DNA of 43,381 nucleotides from an uncultured Spirochaetaceae bacterium. Lineage in GTDB: Bacteria; Spirochaetota; Spirochaetia; Treponematales; Treponemataceae. Shown piece by piece: positions 31,782 through 39,856 of the stretch. Numbering within the stretch: the first letter of the stretch is position 1; the number at the start of each line of letters is the position of its first letter. Both the position numbers and the translations under genes were made by a program. The stretch covers positions 1-43,381 of the forward strand of contig CACZPR010000011.1 in assembly GCA_902783155.1 (NCBI GenBank), in the 5' to 3' direction. The notes under the pieces were generated by a model. That model was not told the DNA's origin. It ran no database searches and saw only the letters and a program-made list of their open reading frames with translations.

Positions 31782-33081
31782 ATATGTTCGCCGACCATGC
31801 GAAATACTTGCTGATTTTTGCCATGGCCTTTGATGCGACTTTCGGGTTTTTCTGCAGGATTGAATAGAACTTGCCCTCGTTGATTTTTATCATCTTCAAA
31901 TCCGTGTGGGCTACCGCGTCTTCCTTTCTGATTCCGTCCATGAGTATTGCTTCCTCGCCAAAAAAGGAGCCGCTGTCCACAAAGGCGATGTTGTTTTTTT
32001 TCAAAAGCTTGACCGTCCCGGAGACTATGTAGTACATGAACTTTCCGTCTTCGCCCGAGCTGTAGATTGGGTCGCCCTTTTTCATGTACATGACATTCTC
32101 GTCGGACTTTAGGAGGTAGTCTGGCCTTATGAAAAGGAGCCTCCTCAGTGTGCTGATCAGTCCTGTCTCGTCCCTGTCCGGCAGCCTGTAGATTTCGCTA
32201 AGGAGCAGTGTGTCGAAGTATTGGCTCACGAAAACAAATTCCGCGAAGCTCAAAAAAATCACGAAGAAGAAGAACACTTCAAGCAGAAGGACTATGATGT
32301 TGCTAAGGACCCCGTAAATCATGTTGTAGCGGTTCACGTTCAGGAAGATTCCCATGAACTTCTGCATGACAAAAAATCCTGCGGTGCATCCGGCGGCACA
32401 CCAGAGGCAGGTCCAAGTCGGTGGATTGGAGCGGGAGCTTGCCTTGTAGCAGATGAACACCACCACGAAGATTATGACGTAGGGCAGGTAGATTACGGTC
32501 CGCTCCGTGAACGTGCTCATCAGAATCGGGAAGATTTCGCTGAGTTTTTGGAAAATTTCCAGCTTTGTTAGTGTCTTGAACGCCACGTTGAGTATGATTA
32601 TCAGCGAGGAGATTATGACCATACCGGCTTCCGCTGCCATGATTACGACCTGGCTCAGCATTGGACGCAGGGGAACCTGTGTGTGGAAGATTCTGTTTAT
32701 GCTTCCGATTATTGAAGAAAAAAATCGTCTCGCCATCCAGATGATTGTGATGGTCAAAATCACTTCGAAGTTTGTGATGCTGTGTATCTGCGAGATTGTG
32801 TCCGCGACCGAATCAAGGTTCAGGAAATTTGATATTATATCCGCGCTGCCGAAGAGCGACTCTATTGAATCGGTGGATGCGTGGAAAATACGAATCAGGA
32901 TGACAAGCACGAGCATGACCACCGGGACGAACGAAAACAGAAACCCAAACGCACATGCGGACGCATAGGACCACATGTCGTTCATAAAGAAAAACACAAT
33001 CGAGAGATATAGTTTCTGTATTCCGGTGACGAGGGAATGTTTTTTTCTCTGTCCGGGCTTCCGTTTTTGTCTTCTGCTCAT
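31780..33081 (-). CDS. YihY/BrkB membrane protein fused to a cNMP-binding domain
   Basis: The 433-aa protein has six membrane helices (about 20-310) with the family segments SYASACAFGFLFSFVPV, IWMARRFFSSIIGSINRIF and FVVVFICYKASSRSNPPTW, as in YihY/BrkB proteins. A C-terminal domain (about 325-430) reads KKGDPIYSSGEDGKFMYYIV, then GSFFGEEAIL, a cyclic-nucleotide-binding (Crp-like) beta-roll. BrkB proteins normally lack it, so this fusion suggests gating by a nucleotide or other small ligand. It is 24 nt downstream of the PilZ gene and probably co-transcribed. The transported substrate is unknown. Confidence 0.8.
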   Translation of the reverse strand: MSRRQKRKPGQRKKHSLVTGIQKLYLSIVFFFMNDMWSYASACAFGFLFSFVPVVMLVLVILIRIFHASTDSIESLFGSADIISNFLNLDSVADTISQIHSITNFEVILTITIIWMARRFFSSIIGSINRIFHTQVPLRPMLSQVVIMAAEAGMVIISSLIIILNVAFKTLTKLEIFQKLSEIFPILMSTFTERTVIYLPYVIIFVVVFICYKASSRSNPPTWTCLWCAAGCTAGFFVMQKFMGIFLNVNRYNMIYGVLSNIIVLLLEVFFFFVIFLSFAEFVFVSQYFDTLLLSEIYRLPDRDETGLISTLRRLLFIRPDYLLKSDENVMYMKKGDPIYSSGEDGKFMYYIVSGTVKLLKKNNIAFVDSGSFFGEEAILMDGIRKEDAVAHTDLKMIKINEGKFYSILQKNPKVASKAMAKISKYFAWSANI

Positions 33082-33105
33082 ACCAGGTCCGTTGGCTGCG
33101 GACTC

Positions 33106-33981
33106 CTATTTTTTTTCGGCAGCCTTTTGGTCCACGGTTATTTTTGGAACTTTAATCTTGCTTCCCAGCTTGTTGTATTCCTTTTCGTCCAGCGCGAGAA
33201 GCTCCATCTCATCCATTATGTGCTTTTGCAGAATCTCGTAGATGTAGGACTGGAGGTCGCTGTGCAATACCCTGACCGTATCAGAATTGAAGAGGGTTAT
33301 CATAAGGGTGTTCGGACCGCGCTGGTGTATTCCGTAGACTATAAAATCAATGAGGAACTGCCTTGTTCCAAGTCTGAGCGTGGCGCCATGGATTTTTGCG
33401 TTCTCCTTGATGTAGGGGAGGAATTTCTGCTGGACCTTGACCGCCACTCCGCTTGTGCTGATGTCCACAAGTTTCATCTTTATGGCGGTGTTTTCCTGGT
33501 TCCACATAAGCTCGTGCTGGTCCTCGGCGAGACAGTTTGCGCGAACATACTGCCTTCGTCCCTTTGCTTTCTGGGCTGCCGCCACTTCCCTGATGCTTTC
33601 AAGAAGTTTCAGAGGGGATGTGTTTGCCCTGTGGATTCCGCCCTCAATCTTCGCCCTCTGTTGGATGAAAGCCTTTTCGCTGTCACCAAGCCGGTCGGAT
33701 ATGAGGCCTATCACCATGTCACCAAGCGACTCGTCTTTGGACAAATCCTCCAGCATGATGAACCAGCCCATCAACGACAGACCCGAGTCCAGATTGAAAA
33801 AACAGAGGGAACCTGGATTCTTTGCCAGAATGTTCTTTACCATCTTGTAGTTGTCGATAACATAGACCTCAAGCTCGTCATCACGCAACGCAGAGACTAC
33901 ATATTTTTTTATGGTCGGAGTCGGAGTGATGAAGAAAATCTTCTTTCCGATTATACTTGACATGTCCTGTTGTTCAGCCAT
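33106..33981 (-). CDS. PilZ-domain c-di-GMP effector with receiver-like N terminus
   Basis: The protein is 291 aa. Residues 12-100 look like a receiver fold (KKIFFITPTPTIKKYVVSAL, then LCFFNLDSGLSLMGWFIML; Asp65 could be the phosphoacceptor but the acidic pocket is poor). The PilZ domain begins at about 140 and has both ligand motifs: RxxxR as R143-QYV-R147, and DxSxxG as D173-ISTSG. So c-di-GMP binding is likely. It is upstream of the BrkB fusion, giving a possible link between second messengers and membrane function. AGGAG precedes the ATG. Confidence 0.85.
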   Translation of the reverse strand: MAEQQDMSSIIGKKIFFITPTPTIKKYVVSALRDDELEVYVIDNYKMVKNILAKNPGSLCFFNLDSGLSLMGWFIMLEDLSKDESLGDMVIGLISDRLGDSEKAFIQQRAKIEGGIHRANTSPLKLLESIREVAAAQKAKGRRQYVRANCLAEDQHELMWNQENTAIKMKLVDISTSGVAVKVQQKFLPYIKENAKIHGATLRLGTRQFLIDFIVYGIHQRGPNTLMITLFNSDTVRVLHSDLQSYIYEILQKHIMDEMELLALDEKEYNKLGSKIKVPKITVDQKAAEKK

Positions 33982-34043
33982 ATATTCGTCTCCTATATAT
34001 ATGTATATACAATCTAGTTCCTTACTGGATTATCGGCATTTTT

Positions 34044-35492
34044 TTAGAAATCCGCAAGCTTTGGTGCGCGTGGATACGGAACTACGTCGCGGATGTTGGC
34101 CATTCCGGTTATGTAGCGCAGGAGCCTGTCGAATCCAAGTCCGAATCCTGAGTGCGGAACTGAACCGAACCTTCTCAGGTCAAGATACCACTGGTAGTTG
34201 GACATGTCCATGCCCCTTTCCTCGCAGACTTTGAGAAGCTTTTCGTAGTCTTCCTCACGCTCGGAGCCGCCGGTAATTTCACCAAGCCCCGGAACAAGAA
34301 CGTCAACTGCGCGGACTGTCTTTCCGTCGTCGTTCTGCTTCATGTAGAATGCCTTTACGTCCTTCGGGTAGTTGTACACCATGACGGGTGACTTGAAAAT
34401 CTGCTCGGTGAGGTATCTTTCGTGTTCGGTCTGAAGTTCCTTGCCCCAGCTGATCGGGAATTCGAATTTGTCGTTGTATTTTTCAAGCTCCGCGACCGCA
34501 TCGGTGTATGAAATCCTCTTGAAAGGAGTGTTCACGACATGCTCAAGCTGTGCGATTGTTCCCGGCTGAATCCTCTTTTCAAAGAATTCCAAATCTTCGC
34601 GGCATTTTGTCAAAGCCCAGTTGAACATGTACTTGAGGAACTCCTCCTCCAAATCCATGTCGTCAAAAAGGTCGAAGAATGCCATTTCCGGCTCGCACAT
34701 CCAGAATTCGGCAAGGTGGCGCGGTGTGTTTGAGTTTTCTGCGCGGAATGTCGGTCCGAATGTATATACGCGGCTCAATGCTGTTGCAAGTGTCTCCGCC
34801 TCAAGCTGGCCGGAAACCGTGAGGCTCGCTTTTTTTCCGAAGAAGTCCTTGGAGTAGTCGACTATTTTTGCGGCATCTTCAATCTTCATGCCGTTTGCGC
34901 CTGCCTTTACTCCGAGTTCCGCAATCTTTTCAAGGCTGAGCGTCGTTACCTGGAACATTTCACCTGCGCCTTCAGCATCGGAACATGTGATTTCCGGGGC
35001 CATTATGTAGACGAATCCCCTTTCCTGGAAGAAGGTGTGGAGTGCCGTCGCCATCTGGTTCCTGAGTCTGAACACTGCTCCGAATGTGTTTGTCCTTGCC
35101 CTGAGGTGTGCGTTTTCGCGGAGGTATTCCATGGACATGTTTTTCTTCTGGAGAGGATATGTTTCCGGTGGACATGCTCCCAAAATCTTCAATGAAACGA
35201 GGGAAACCTCAACGGCCTGACCGCTTCCCGGGGATGGAATCAGTTTTCCTTCCGCACGCAGGGATGCACCTGTCGATGCAAGTTTGAGGGCCTCTTCAAC
35301 GGCGGCTGTATCAGCTTCTCCCGGATTGGTCCTGTCATAAGTCAACTGTATTGAGGCGAAGCAGCTTCCGTCGTTCACCTGTATGAACACAAGGTTCTTT
35401 GAGTCGCGTTTTGTTCTAATCCATCCGCAGACGGTAACGTTTCTTCCGTCCGGCTGTGATGTGAGTAAGTCTTTGATAAGAATTGGTTTCAT
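34044..35492 (-). CDS. asnS: Asparaginyl-tRNA synthetase
   Basis: This class IIb enzyme charges tRNA-Asn with asparagine. The 482-aa protein has an N-terminal OB-fold anticodon domain (NVTVCGWIRTKRDSKNLVFI, about 18-110) and a catalytic domain with motif 2 FRAENSNTPRHLAEFWMCEPE and motif 3 GLGFDRLLRYITG near the end. I chose the second Met (ATG 35492) because the first ATG (35501) overlaps the -10 box; the promoter geometry then makes it leaderless, like several neighbours. Confidence 0.95.
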   Translation of the reverse strand: MKPILIKDLLTSQPDGRNVTVCGWIRTKRDSKNLVFIQVNDGSCFASIQLTYDRTNPGEADTAAVEEALKLASTGASLRAEGKLIPSPGSGQAVEVSLVSLKILGACPPETYPLQKKNMSMEYLRENAHLRARTNTFGAVFRLRNQMATALHTFFQERGFVYIMAPEITCSDAEGAGEMFQVTTLSLEKIAELGVKAGANGMKIEDAAKIVDYSKDFFGKKASLTVSGQLEAETLATALSRVYTFGPTFRAENSNTPRHLAEFWMCEPEMAFFDLFDDMDLEEEFLKYMFNWALTKCREDLEFFEKRIQPGTIAQLEHVVNTPFKRISYTDAVAELEKYNDKFEFPISWGKELQTEHERYLTEQIFKSPVMVYNYPKDVKAFYMKQNDDGKTVRAVDVLVPGLGEITGGSEREEDYEKLLKVCEERGMDMSNYQWYLDLRRFGSVPHSGFGLGFDRLLRYITGMANIRDVVPYPRAPKLADF

Positions 35493-35499
35493 AATCTTC

Positions 35500-35529
35500 A
35501 TTCTACCATTAAATATATTTTGTGGTCAA
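35500..35529 (-). promoter_or_regulatory. Leaderless-type promoter of asnS
   Basis: On the minus strand TTGACC (35524-35529), an 18-bp spacer and TAGAAT (35500-35505) are followed by 7 nt and then ATG 35492. There is no Shine-Dalgarno sequence. Confidence 0.55.
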
Positions 35530-35592
35530 TCTTGTGTTGCAGTCTGACGGTGAAAATCAATTTTCCTTGGTGACACTGTGCATACATTGTGT

Positions 35593-35598
35593 TATACT
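35593..35598 (+). promoter_or_regulatory. Leaderless-type -10 box of the BrnT-like gene
   Basis: TATACT lies exactly 6 nt before ATG 35605, with GTGACA about 17 bp upstream. There is no Shine-Dalgarno sequence. Confidence 0.5.
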
Positions 35599-35604
35599 TG
35601 AGCT

Positions 35605-35859
35605 ATGGTTATTGAATGGAATGAGGAAAAGAGCGAATTGCTAAAGCGGACCAGAAATGTAAGTTTTGAGCAAGTAAAAGCAGAAATTGATGCGCATAGA
35701 AATACAAATCCTGTTGTCAATCCTGTGCAGCCCAATCAATATATTACCGTGGTGAAAATAAACGACTATCCTTGTGTTGTGCCGTTTGTTGAAATGGAAA
35801 ATGGGGGCTGGTTTCTTAAGACCATCTATCAGTCACGCAAGTATAAGGGGGAAATATAA
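35605..35859 (+). CDS. BrnT-like toxin
   Basis: The 84-aa protein opens with IEWNEEKSELLKRTRNVSFEQV, which follows the BrnT pattern (W-x-E-x-K, then x-x-x-x-V-S-F-E). BrnT is a ribonuclease-type toxin related to RelE. The end (PFVEMENGGWFLKTIYQSRKYKG) matches the closing strands and basic tail. It precedes its antitoxin by 2 nt, the usual brnT-brnA order. This group may be a DUF4258-type relative rather than classic BrnT. Confidence 0.6.
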   Translation: MVIEWNEEKSELLKRTRNVSFEQVKAEIDAHRNTNPVVNPVQPNQYITVVKINDYPCVVPFVEMENGGWFLKTIYQSRKYKGEI

Positions 35860-35861
35860 TT

Positions 35862-36188
35862 ATGTCTGACGCGGTATTTGATAATCTTGTTTTGGATGAG
35901 GAAGAGCAGTGGATTGAGGACCATCTGGAAGAGTTTGTTCCTGCTCCCGAATGGGTTGGTGAAACTTTGAGGGAAGCTGCAAAGAATCCTCCGAGGATTC
36001 ACTATTCCAAACAGGAAAATAAAAAGCATGTTTCTTTGCGACTCGACAACGATGACATTGACAAACTGAAGGGGCTTGCTATGAACCAGGGCCTTCAGTA
36101 TCAGACTTTGATTGGAAGTGTCCTGCACCGCTATGTGATGGGAACTCTGGTTGATGTTTCGGAAATCAGAAAAGTTTTTGCAAAATAA
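35862..36188 (+). CDS. BrnA/CopG-like antitoxin
   Basis: The 108-aa protein has an acidic N-terminal half (VLDEEEQWIEDHLEEF) likely to wrap the toxin, and a C-terminal ribbon-helix-helix DNA-binding segment (KKHVSLRLDNDDIDKLKGLA, then YQTLIGSVLHRYV). That order (toxin-binding first, DNA-binding last) is seen in BrnA. It should repress the pair's promoter, which is the near-leaderless TATACT box. Confidence 0.7.
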   Translation: MSDAVFDNLVLDEEEQWIEDHLEEFVPAPEWVGETLREAAKNPPRIHYSKQENKKHVSLRLDNDDIDKLKGLAMNQGLQYQTLIGSVLHRYVMGTLVDVSEIRKVFAK

Positions 36189-36272
36189 AATATTCCCCTC
36201 CCTATAAAAAAGTCTACTTTTTATGCGGGCGATTTTGTGGTATAAGTTTTGATAAAATAAAATCACATGGAG

Positions 36273-36305
36273 CCGCTGGTTGATGCGTCCTGTATTGGCC
36301 GGCGG
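36273..36305 (+). promoter_or_regulatory. Hairpin in the ECF transporter leader
   Basis: CCGCTGG (36273-36279) and CCGGCGG (36299-36305) form a 7-bp stem with one G-U. It lies in the leader of the ECF S-component gene, where riboswitches are common. I recognise no riboswitch class. Confidence 0.25.
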
Positions 36306-36330
36306 TTTCTTATGTTCTGGAGGCTTGACC

Positions 36331-37032
36331 ATGGGAAAATCTGGTCTAAAAACAAACCGTTCACTTAATTACAAGATTGCCCTCACCGGCATATTTGGCG
36401 CGCTGTCCGTTGTTCTTTCGGTGACTCCGCTTGGCTACATTTCAATCGGGGGGCTTCTTGCAATAACAATCATGCACATCCCGGTGATTCTGGTGACAAT
36501 TTTTGGAGGCCTTGTTCCTGGTCTTGGTGTAGGATTGATTTTTGGCGTTACGAGCCTTGTGCGCACTGTTATGATGGGAGGAGGCACGAGTCCGTTCTTT
36601 ATGAACCCGATGGTATCAATCGTTCCGCGCCTTCTGATTCCGGTATTCACATGGGGATTCATCAGGCTTTTCGGTATGATTCCAAAAATGCCGAAGGTCG
36701 TGACGGGAACCCTTGCGGCTGCGGTCGGTACTTTCACAAACACTTTCTTCGTGATGGGAAGCATCTACATTTTCTATGGAAAGGATTTGATTGCGGGAAT
36801 GGCCGAGACTCTTGGCGGAAACGGATTCATTGTCGAGACCCTGTCCGGCTTCGGTGGATTCTGGGCCGTGCTTGCCTGCACCATGATTACCAACGGATTC
36901 TGGGAGATTGCGGGAGCGTGCATCATCACTTTCGCCGTTCTCGGAAGCGTCTACCTTGTCAAAAACAAGAGGTCCAAGCTCTCAAAGCTGGAGGAGGACG
37001 ATGACAGGAACGACGCTGCCAAGGAATCCTGA
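36331..37032 (+). CDS. ECF transporter S component
   Basis: The 233-aa protein has about six membrane helices. The conserved start ALTGIFGALSVVLSVTPLGY, then ITIMHIPVILVTIFGGLVPG and FGVTSLVRTVMMGG, is typical of substrate-binding S subunits of ECF vitamin transporters, closest in feel to the pantothenate (PanT) group. No EcfA or EcfT lies nearby, so it would share a common energising module encoded elsewhere. I chose ATG 36331, behind GGAGG. The vitamin cannot be assigned from sequence alone. Confidence 0.75.
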   Translation: MGKSGLKTNRSLNYKIALTGIFGALSVVLSVTPLGYISIGGLLAITIMHIPVILVTIFGGLVPGLGVGLIFGVTSLVRTVMMGGGTSPFFMNPMVSIVPRLLIPVFTWGFIRLFGMIPKMPKVVTGTLAAAVGTFTNTFFVMGSIYIFYGKDLIAGMAETLGGNGFIVETLSGFGGFWAVLACTMITNGFWEIAGACIITFAVLGSVYLVKNKRSKLSKLEEDDDRNDAAKES

Positions 37033-37034
37033 AC

Positions 37035-37910
37035 CTAAAGAACAAAATCTTTCATAAAGATGGCGGCTCCTTCATTTTTGTGGAGGCAAACTGCGGATGC
37101 GAACGGACGGCCTACAAGAACCTCGCTCGCTCCGTAGAATGCCGCAGTCCTTGCCTGTGACATATTCCTTATTCCGCCGTCAATCCAAATCGCTCCTGAT
37201 TTTGACTTTAGAAAATCGTGGTGGGCCGCAAGAAATTCCGCCGTGCTTCCGATTCTGGTCTCCACACGTCCCCCGTGGTTCGAGATGAAAGCCACATCCG
37301 GTTTTACTTCGCTGACCGAATCCAAATCGGCATCGGTAAAAATCCCCTTGACCACAAAGGGAAATCCCTTCGAGTTGAGGTATTTTTTTATCTCAATAAG
37401 CTTGGCCGGAGACTTTTTTTCGAGGTGGACCTTCTCCCGCATTGTCGCAATGTTGTAGCTGTCTATGTCGATTCCGAAACACTCCGCAATGTCCATCGCC
37501 TTTTCAAATCTTTCAAAAATCCTGTCCTGCGGGTACGGCTTTATGAATACCGCGGCCTTTTTTTCCGGCTGATTTTTTACGGCCTCAATTCCCCAGTCCA
37601 GCTTTGAGTCGGGGCATCCGTCGCCGATGGAAAGACCGACATCCGCATGAACGCAGGACTGAATCAAATCCAGATAGAACTGTCTTTCGTCAGGGTATCC
37701 GACATTTTCCACACCGCCCGTCATTGGCGCTAGACGGATTTTTACATCGGTAGCGAAATCTTTTTCGGCCTCCGCGTCCCTGATTTTTTCCCAGGCAGCG
37801 CAGTTCAGGATAAAGTTCCGGCTTTCAAAAACCCCTCCCATGCCGGGCATCTGGCCGATACATCCCTTGCCGTTGCATTTTGAGCAGAAATTGCATTTAA
37901 AGTCACCCAT
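37035..37910 (-). CDS. FMN-dependent alpha-hydroxy-acid oxidoreductase
   Basis: The 291-aa TIM-barrel protein has the FMN family motifs FVVKGIFTDADLDSV (Lys for FMN and substrate), SNHGGR (catalytic His and Arg) and WIDGGIRN, ending EVLVGRPF. It is shorter than classic lactate oxidases (about 350 aa) and has a Cys cluster at the N terminus (CNFCSKCNGKGCIG), like a clostridial-type subfamily. The cluster may bind metal or Fe-S. It follows pfk by 11 nt. The substrate is unknown; L-lactate-like acids are possible. Confidence 0.75.
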   Translation of the reverse strand: MGDFKCNFCSKCNGKGCIGQMPGMGGVFESRNFILNCAAWEKIRDAEAEKDFATDVKIRLAPMTGGVENVGYPDERQFYLDLIQSCVHADVGLSIGDGCPDSKLDWGIEAVKNQPEKKAAVFIKPYPQDRIFERFEKAMDIAECFGIDIDSYNIATMREKVHLEKKSPAKLIEIKKYLNSKGFPFVVKGIFTDADLDSVSEVKPDVAFISNHGGRVETRIGSTAEFLAAHHDFLKSKSGAIWIDGGIRNMSQARTAAFYGASEVLVGRPFASAVCLHKNEGAAIFMKDFVL

Positions 37911-37921
37911 CTGGACACCAC

Positions 37922-38995
37922 TCAGTCGCCGAAGCAGATTCCAAGTCCACGCGCGCTTTCAATCAACGGGGAGTCGGTCGGTACGTTTTTCACAAGGCCA
38001 GCTATGTCCTTCAGCGGAACCGCCACAATTTCTCCGTTTCTCATGGCCACCAGTTTCCCGAAATCGCCACGCGCAAGAAAATCCGCCGCCGCAGTTCCGA
38101 ACTGGGTTGCAAGCAGTCTGTCGTAGGGACTTGGACTTCCGCCCCTCTGGAGGTATCCAAGCACGCTGACCCTTGACTCTAATCCGACGGTCGCGGAAAG
38201 CTCCTGAGAGACCCTGTAGCCTATGGACTGTTGCATAGCCGCCCTTGCGTTCTTGAATTCCTTTTTGGACATGCGGCTTTCCTCCGGGTTCTTGGCTCCC
38301 TCTGCGACCACCACGATTGAATAGTTCTTTCCTTCCTTTTCGCGCTCAGAAAGTTTTTTGGCTATGGAGTCCACGTTGTATGGAATCTCGGGAATCAGTA
38401 TGACATCCGCTCCACCGGATATGCCTGAGTAAAGACCAAGCCATCCAGCCTTGTGGCCCATTACCTCCACAATCATTATGCGTCCGTGGCTCTTTCCGGT
38501 TGTGTGGATTCTGTCTATGGCATCCGTGGCTACATCAACGGCGGTGTGGAATCCAAAGGTCACGTCGGTTTTTACAATGTCGTTGTCGATTGTCTTGGGA
38601 AGCCCCACGACATTCAGCCCGACCTCCGCAAGTTTGCTGGCTGTGGTGTTGGTCCCGTTTCCGCCAAGACAGACCAGCGCGTCCAGGTTCCATTTTTCAT
38701 AGTTCGCCCTGATTGCCTCCACTGGCAGCATCCCGGTTTCCGGATCCGGCACTGGATTTTTGAAGGGCTTTTCCCTTGACGTTCCGAGAATGGTTCCTCC
38801 CTGGGTCAAAAGTCCCTGCATGTCGTCCATGTCCAGAAGCTCCATGTCTCCGTGGACAAGACCGTGGTATCCGTTTTTGACAGCCACAGCCTCCATGCCG
38901 TAGTTCCTTTTTGCCGTCATGCAGATGGCCCTGATTGCTGCGTTAAGTCCGGGAGCGTCGCCTCCGCTGGTCAAGATTCCAAATCGTTTTACCAT
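37922..38995 (-). CDS. 6-phosphofructokinase
   Basis: The protein is 357 aa and acts in glycolysis, adding a phosphate to fructose 6-phosphate. Motifs: ILTSGGDAPGLNAAIR, GGNGTNTTA, PKTIDNDI, GLYSGISGGADVI and LGYLQRGGSPS. At the donor site, Gly in GGNGT is typical of ATP use, while Lys in PKTIDND is typical of PPi-type or mixed enzymes, so the donor is uncertain. Asn in GGNGT replaces the usual Asp. It lies in an operon with a rhomboid-like gene and an FMN enzyme. Confidence 0.9.
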   Translation of the reverse strand: MVKRFGILTSGGDAPGLNAAIRAICMTAKRNYGMEAVAVKNGYHGLVHGDMELLDMDDMQGLLTQGGTILGTSREKPFKNPVPDPETGMLPVEAIRANYEKWNLDALVCLGGNGTNTTASKLAEVGLNVVGLPKTIDNDIVKTDVTFGFHTAVDVATDAIDRIHTTGKSHGRIMIVEVMGHKAGWLGLYSGISGGADVILIPEIPYNVDSIAKKLSEREKEGKNYSIVVVAEGAKNPEESRMSKKEFKNARAAMQQSIGYRVSQELSATVGLESRVSVLGYLQRGGSPSPYDRLLATQFGTAAADFLARGDFGKLVAMRNGEIVAVPLKDIAGLVKNVPTDSPLIESARGLGICFGD

Positions 38996-39018
38996 GTCGT
39001 CATCCTTGTGTTTGAGTT

Positions 39019-39774
39019 TTATAGGGTCCCAATCTCGGTTTCGGTTGGAACGTCGTCTTCTATTTTAGCTTTCTTGATTTTCTGTCTGCGTCTTGATTTT
39101 TTGGTCTCCGGTCCCAGCTGTGTTGATTCGGACTGGATTTGTCTTTTTGCGGCAGGCTGTCGTTCCTCTGTCCTTTTCGGGGCGACAAGAAATCCCAGTG
39201 CGCCGGAGCAGATTCCACCCGCAATCGATGTGGCAAGGTGGATTGCCGAATGGGAAAGCGGCTGCCCGTCGTTGTTTTTGGAAAAAAGCACAAACATGCC
39301 GTATGCCAAAAGAGTCAGAATCTGGGAGAGTGGGAGGCTTCTTTTTATGATTGAGACCGTGAGTCCAAGAAAAATCAGCATGAACACAATCGGCTCCGCT
39401 CCGAATGCGGTCTCCTGCCCGAGACATGAGTTAAGCACTCCGCATACAAGCGACGCTATTCCCGACATCAGAGCAAGCATTGGGGTGCCGAACCTTGTTT
39501 CCATCTGCGGACCAAGAAGCAGCATCGCCACCATGTTCGGGATTAGGACCACCGCGCCCACGTTTCCAAGCGGATGAAGCAGCAGCCTGAAATAGTGCAG
39601 GGGATTTTTGAAGCTGAAAGTGTCCGCACCGCCGACCGCAGGACATGAGAATATTGTCCGCACCGCTTTCCCATTCAGGGCGAACGTGTCCAGAAGAAAG
39701 ACCGCCGTGGAGATGGCCACAAAGATTATTATGAAAGGACTGTCGAAAACAAGTCTAAATTTCTTCTTTCCCAT
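39019..39774 (-). CDS. Rhomboid-family membrane protein lacking the catalytic Ser
   Basis: The 251-aa protein has about six membrane helices (about 10-200) and a basic, disordered tail. LLHPLGNVGAVVLIPNMVAM and GPQMETRFGTPM match the rhomboid HxxGN/N-M and G-x-x-x-E-x-x-x-G segments. The helix that carries GxSG in proteases reads AFGAEPIVFML, so the nucleophile Ser is missing. AIHLATSIAGG keeps a His near the end. I infer an inactive rhomboid that may bind or chaperone membrane proteins. I chose ATG 39774; a longer start at 39849 would overlap the divergent gene. Its -10 (GAAAAT) lies 6 nt before the ATG. Confidence 0.65.
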   Translation of the reverse strand: MGKKKFRLVFDSPFIIIFVAISTAVFLLDTFALNGKAVRTIFSCPAVGGADTFSFKNPLHYFRLLLHPLGNVGAVVLIPNMVAMLLLGPQMETRFGTPMLALMSGIASLVCGVLNSCLGQETAFGAEPIVFMLIFLGLTVSIIKRSLPLSQILTLLAYGMFVLFSKNNDGQPLSHSAIHLATSIAGGICSGALGFLVAPKRTEERQPAAKRQIQSESTQLGPETKKSRRRQKIKKAKIEDDVPTETEIGTL

Positions 39775-39780
39775 TCCTCT

Positions 39781-39850
39781 ATTTTCACCCCATATCCGAA
39801 TTTTTGCAAGTGCCAATTGTTCTTGAAAAATCCTGTCATTCATGTACAAT
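39781..39850. promoter_or_regulatory. Overlapping divergent leaderless-type promoters
   Basis: Plus: TTGAAA (39823-39828), 16 bp, TACAAT (39845-39850), 6 nt, ATG 39857. Minus: TTGCAA (39804-39809), 17 bp, GAAAAT (39781-39786), 6 nt, ATG 39774. Neither gene has room for a normal leader. Confidence 0.5.
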
Positions 39851-39856
39851 GTTGGA

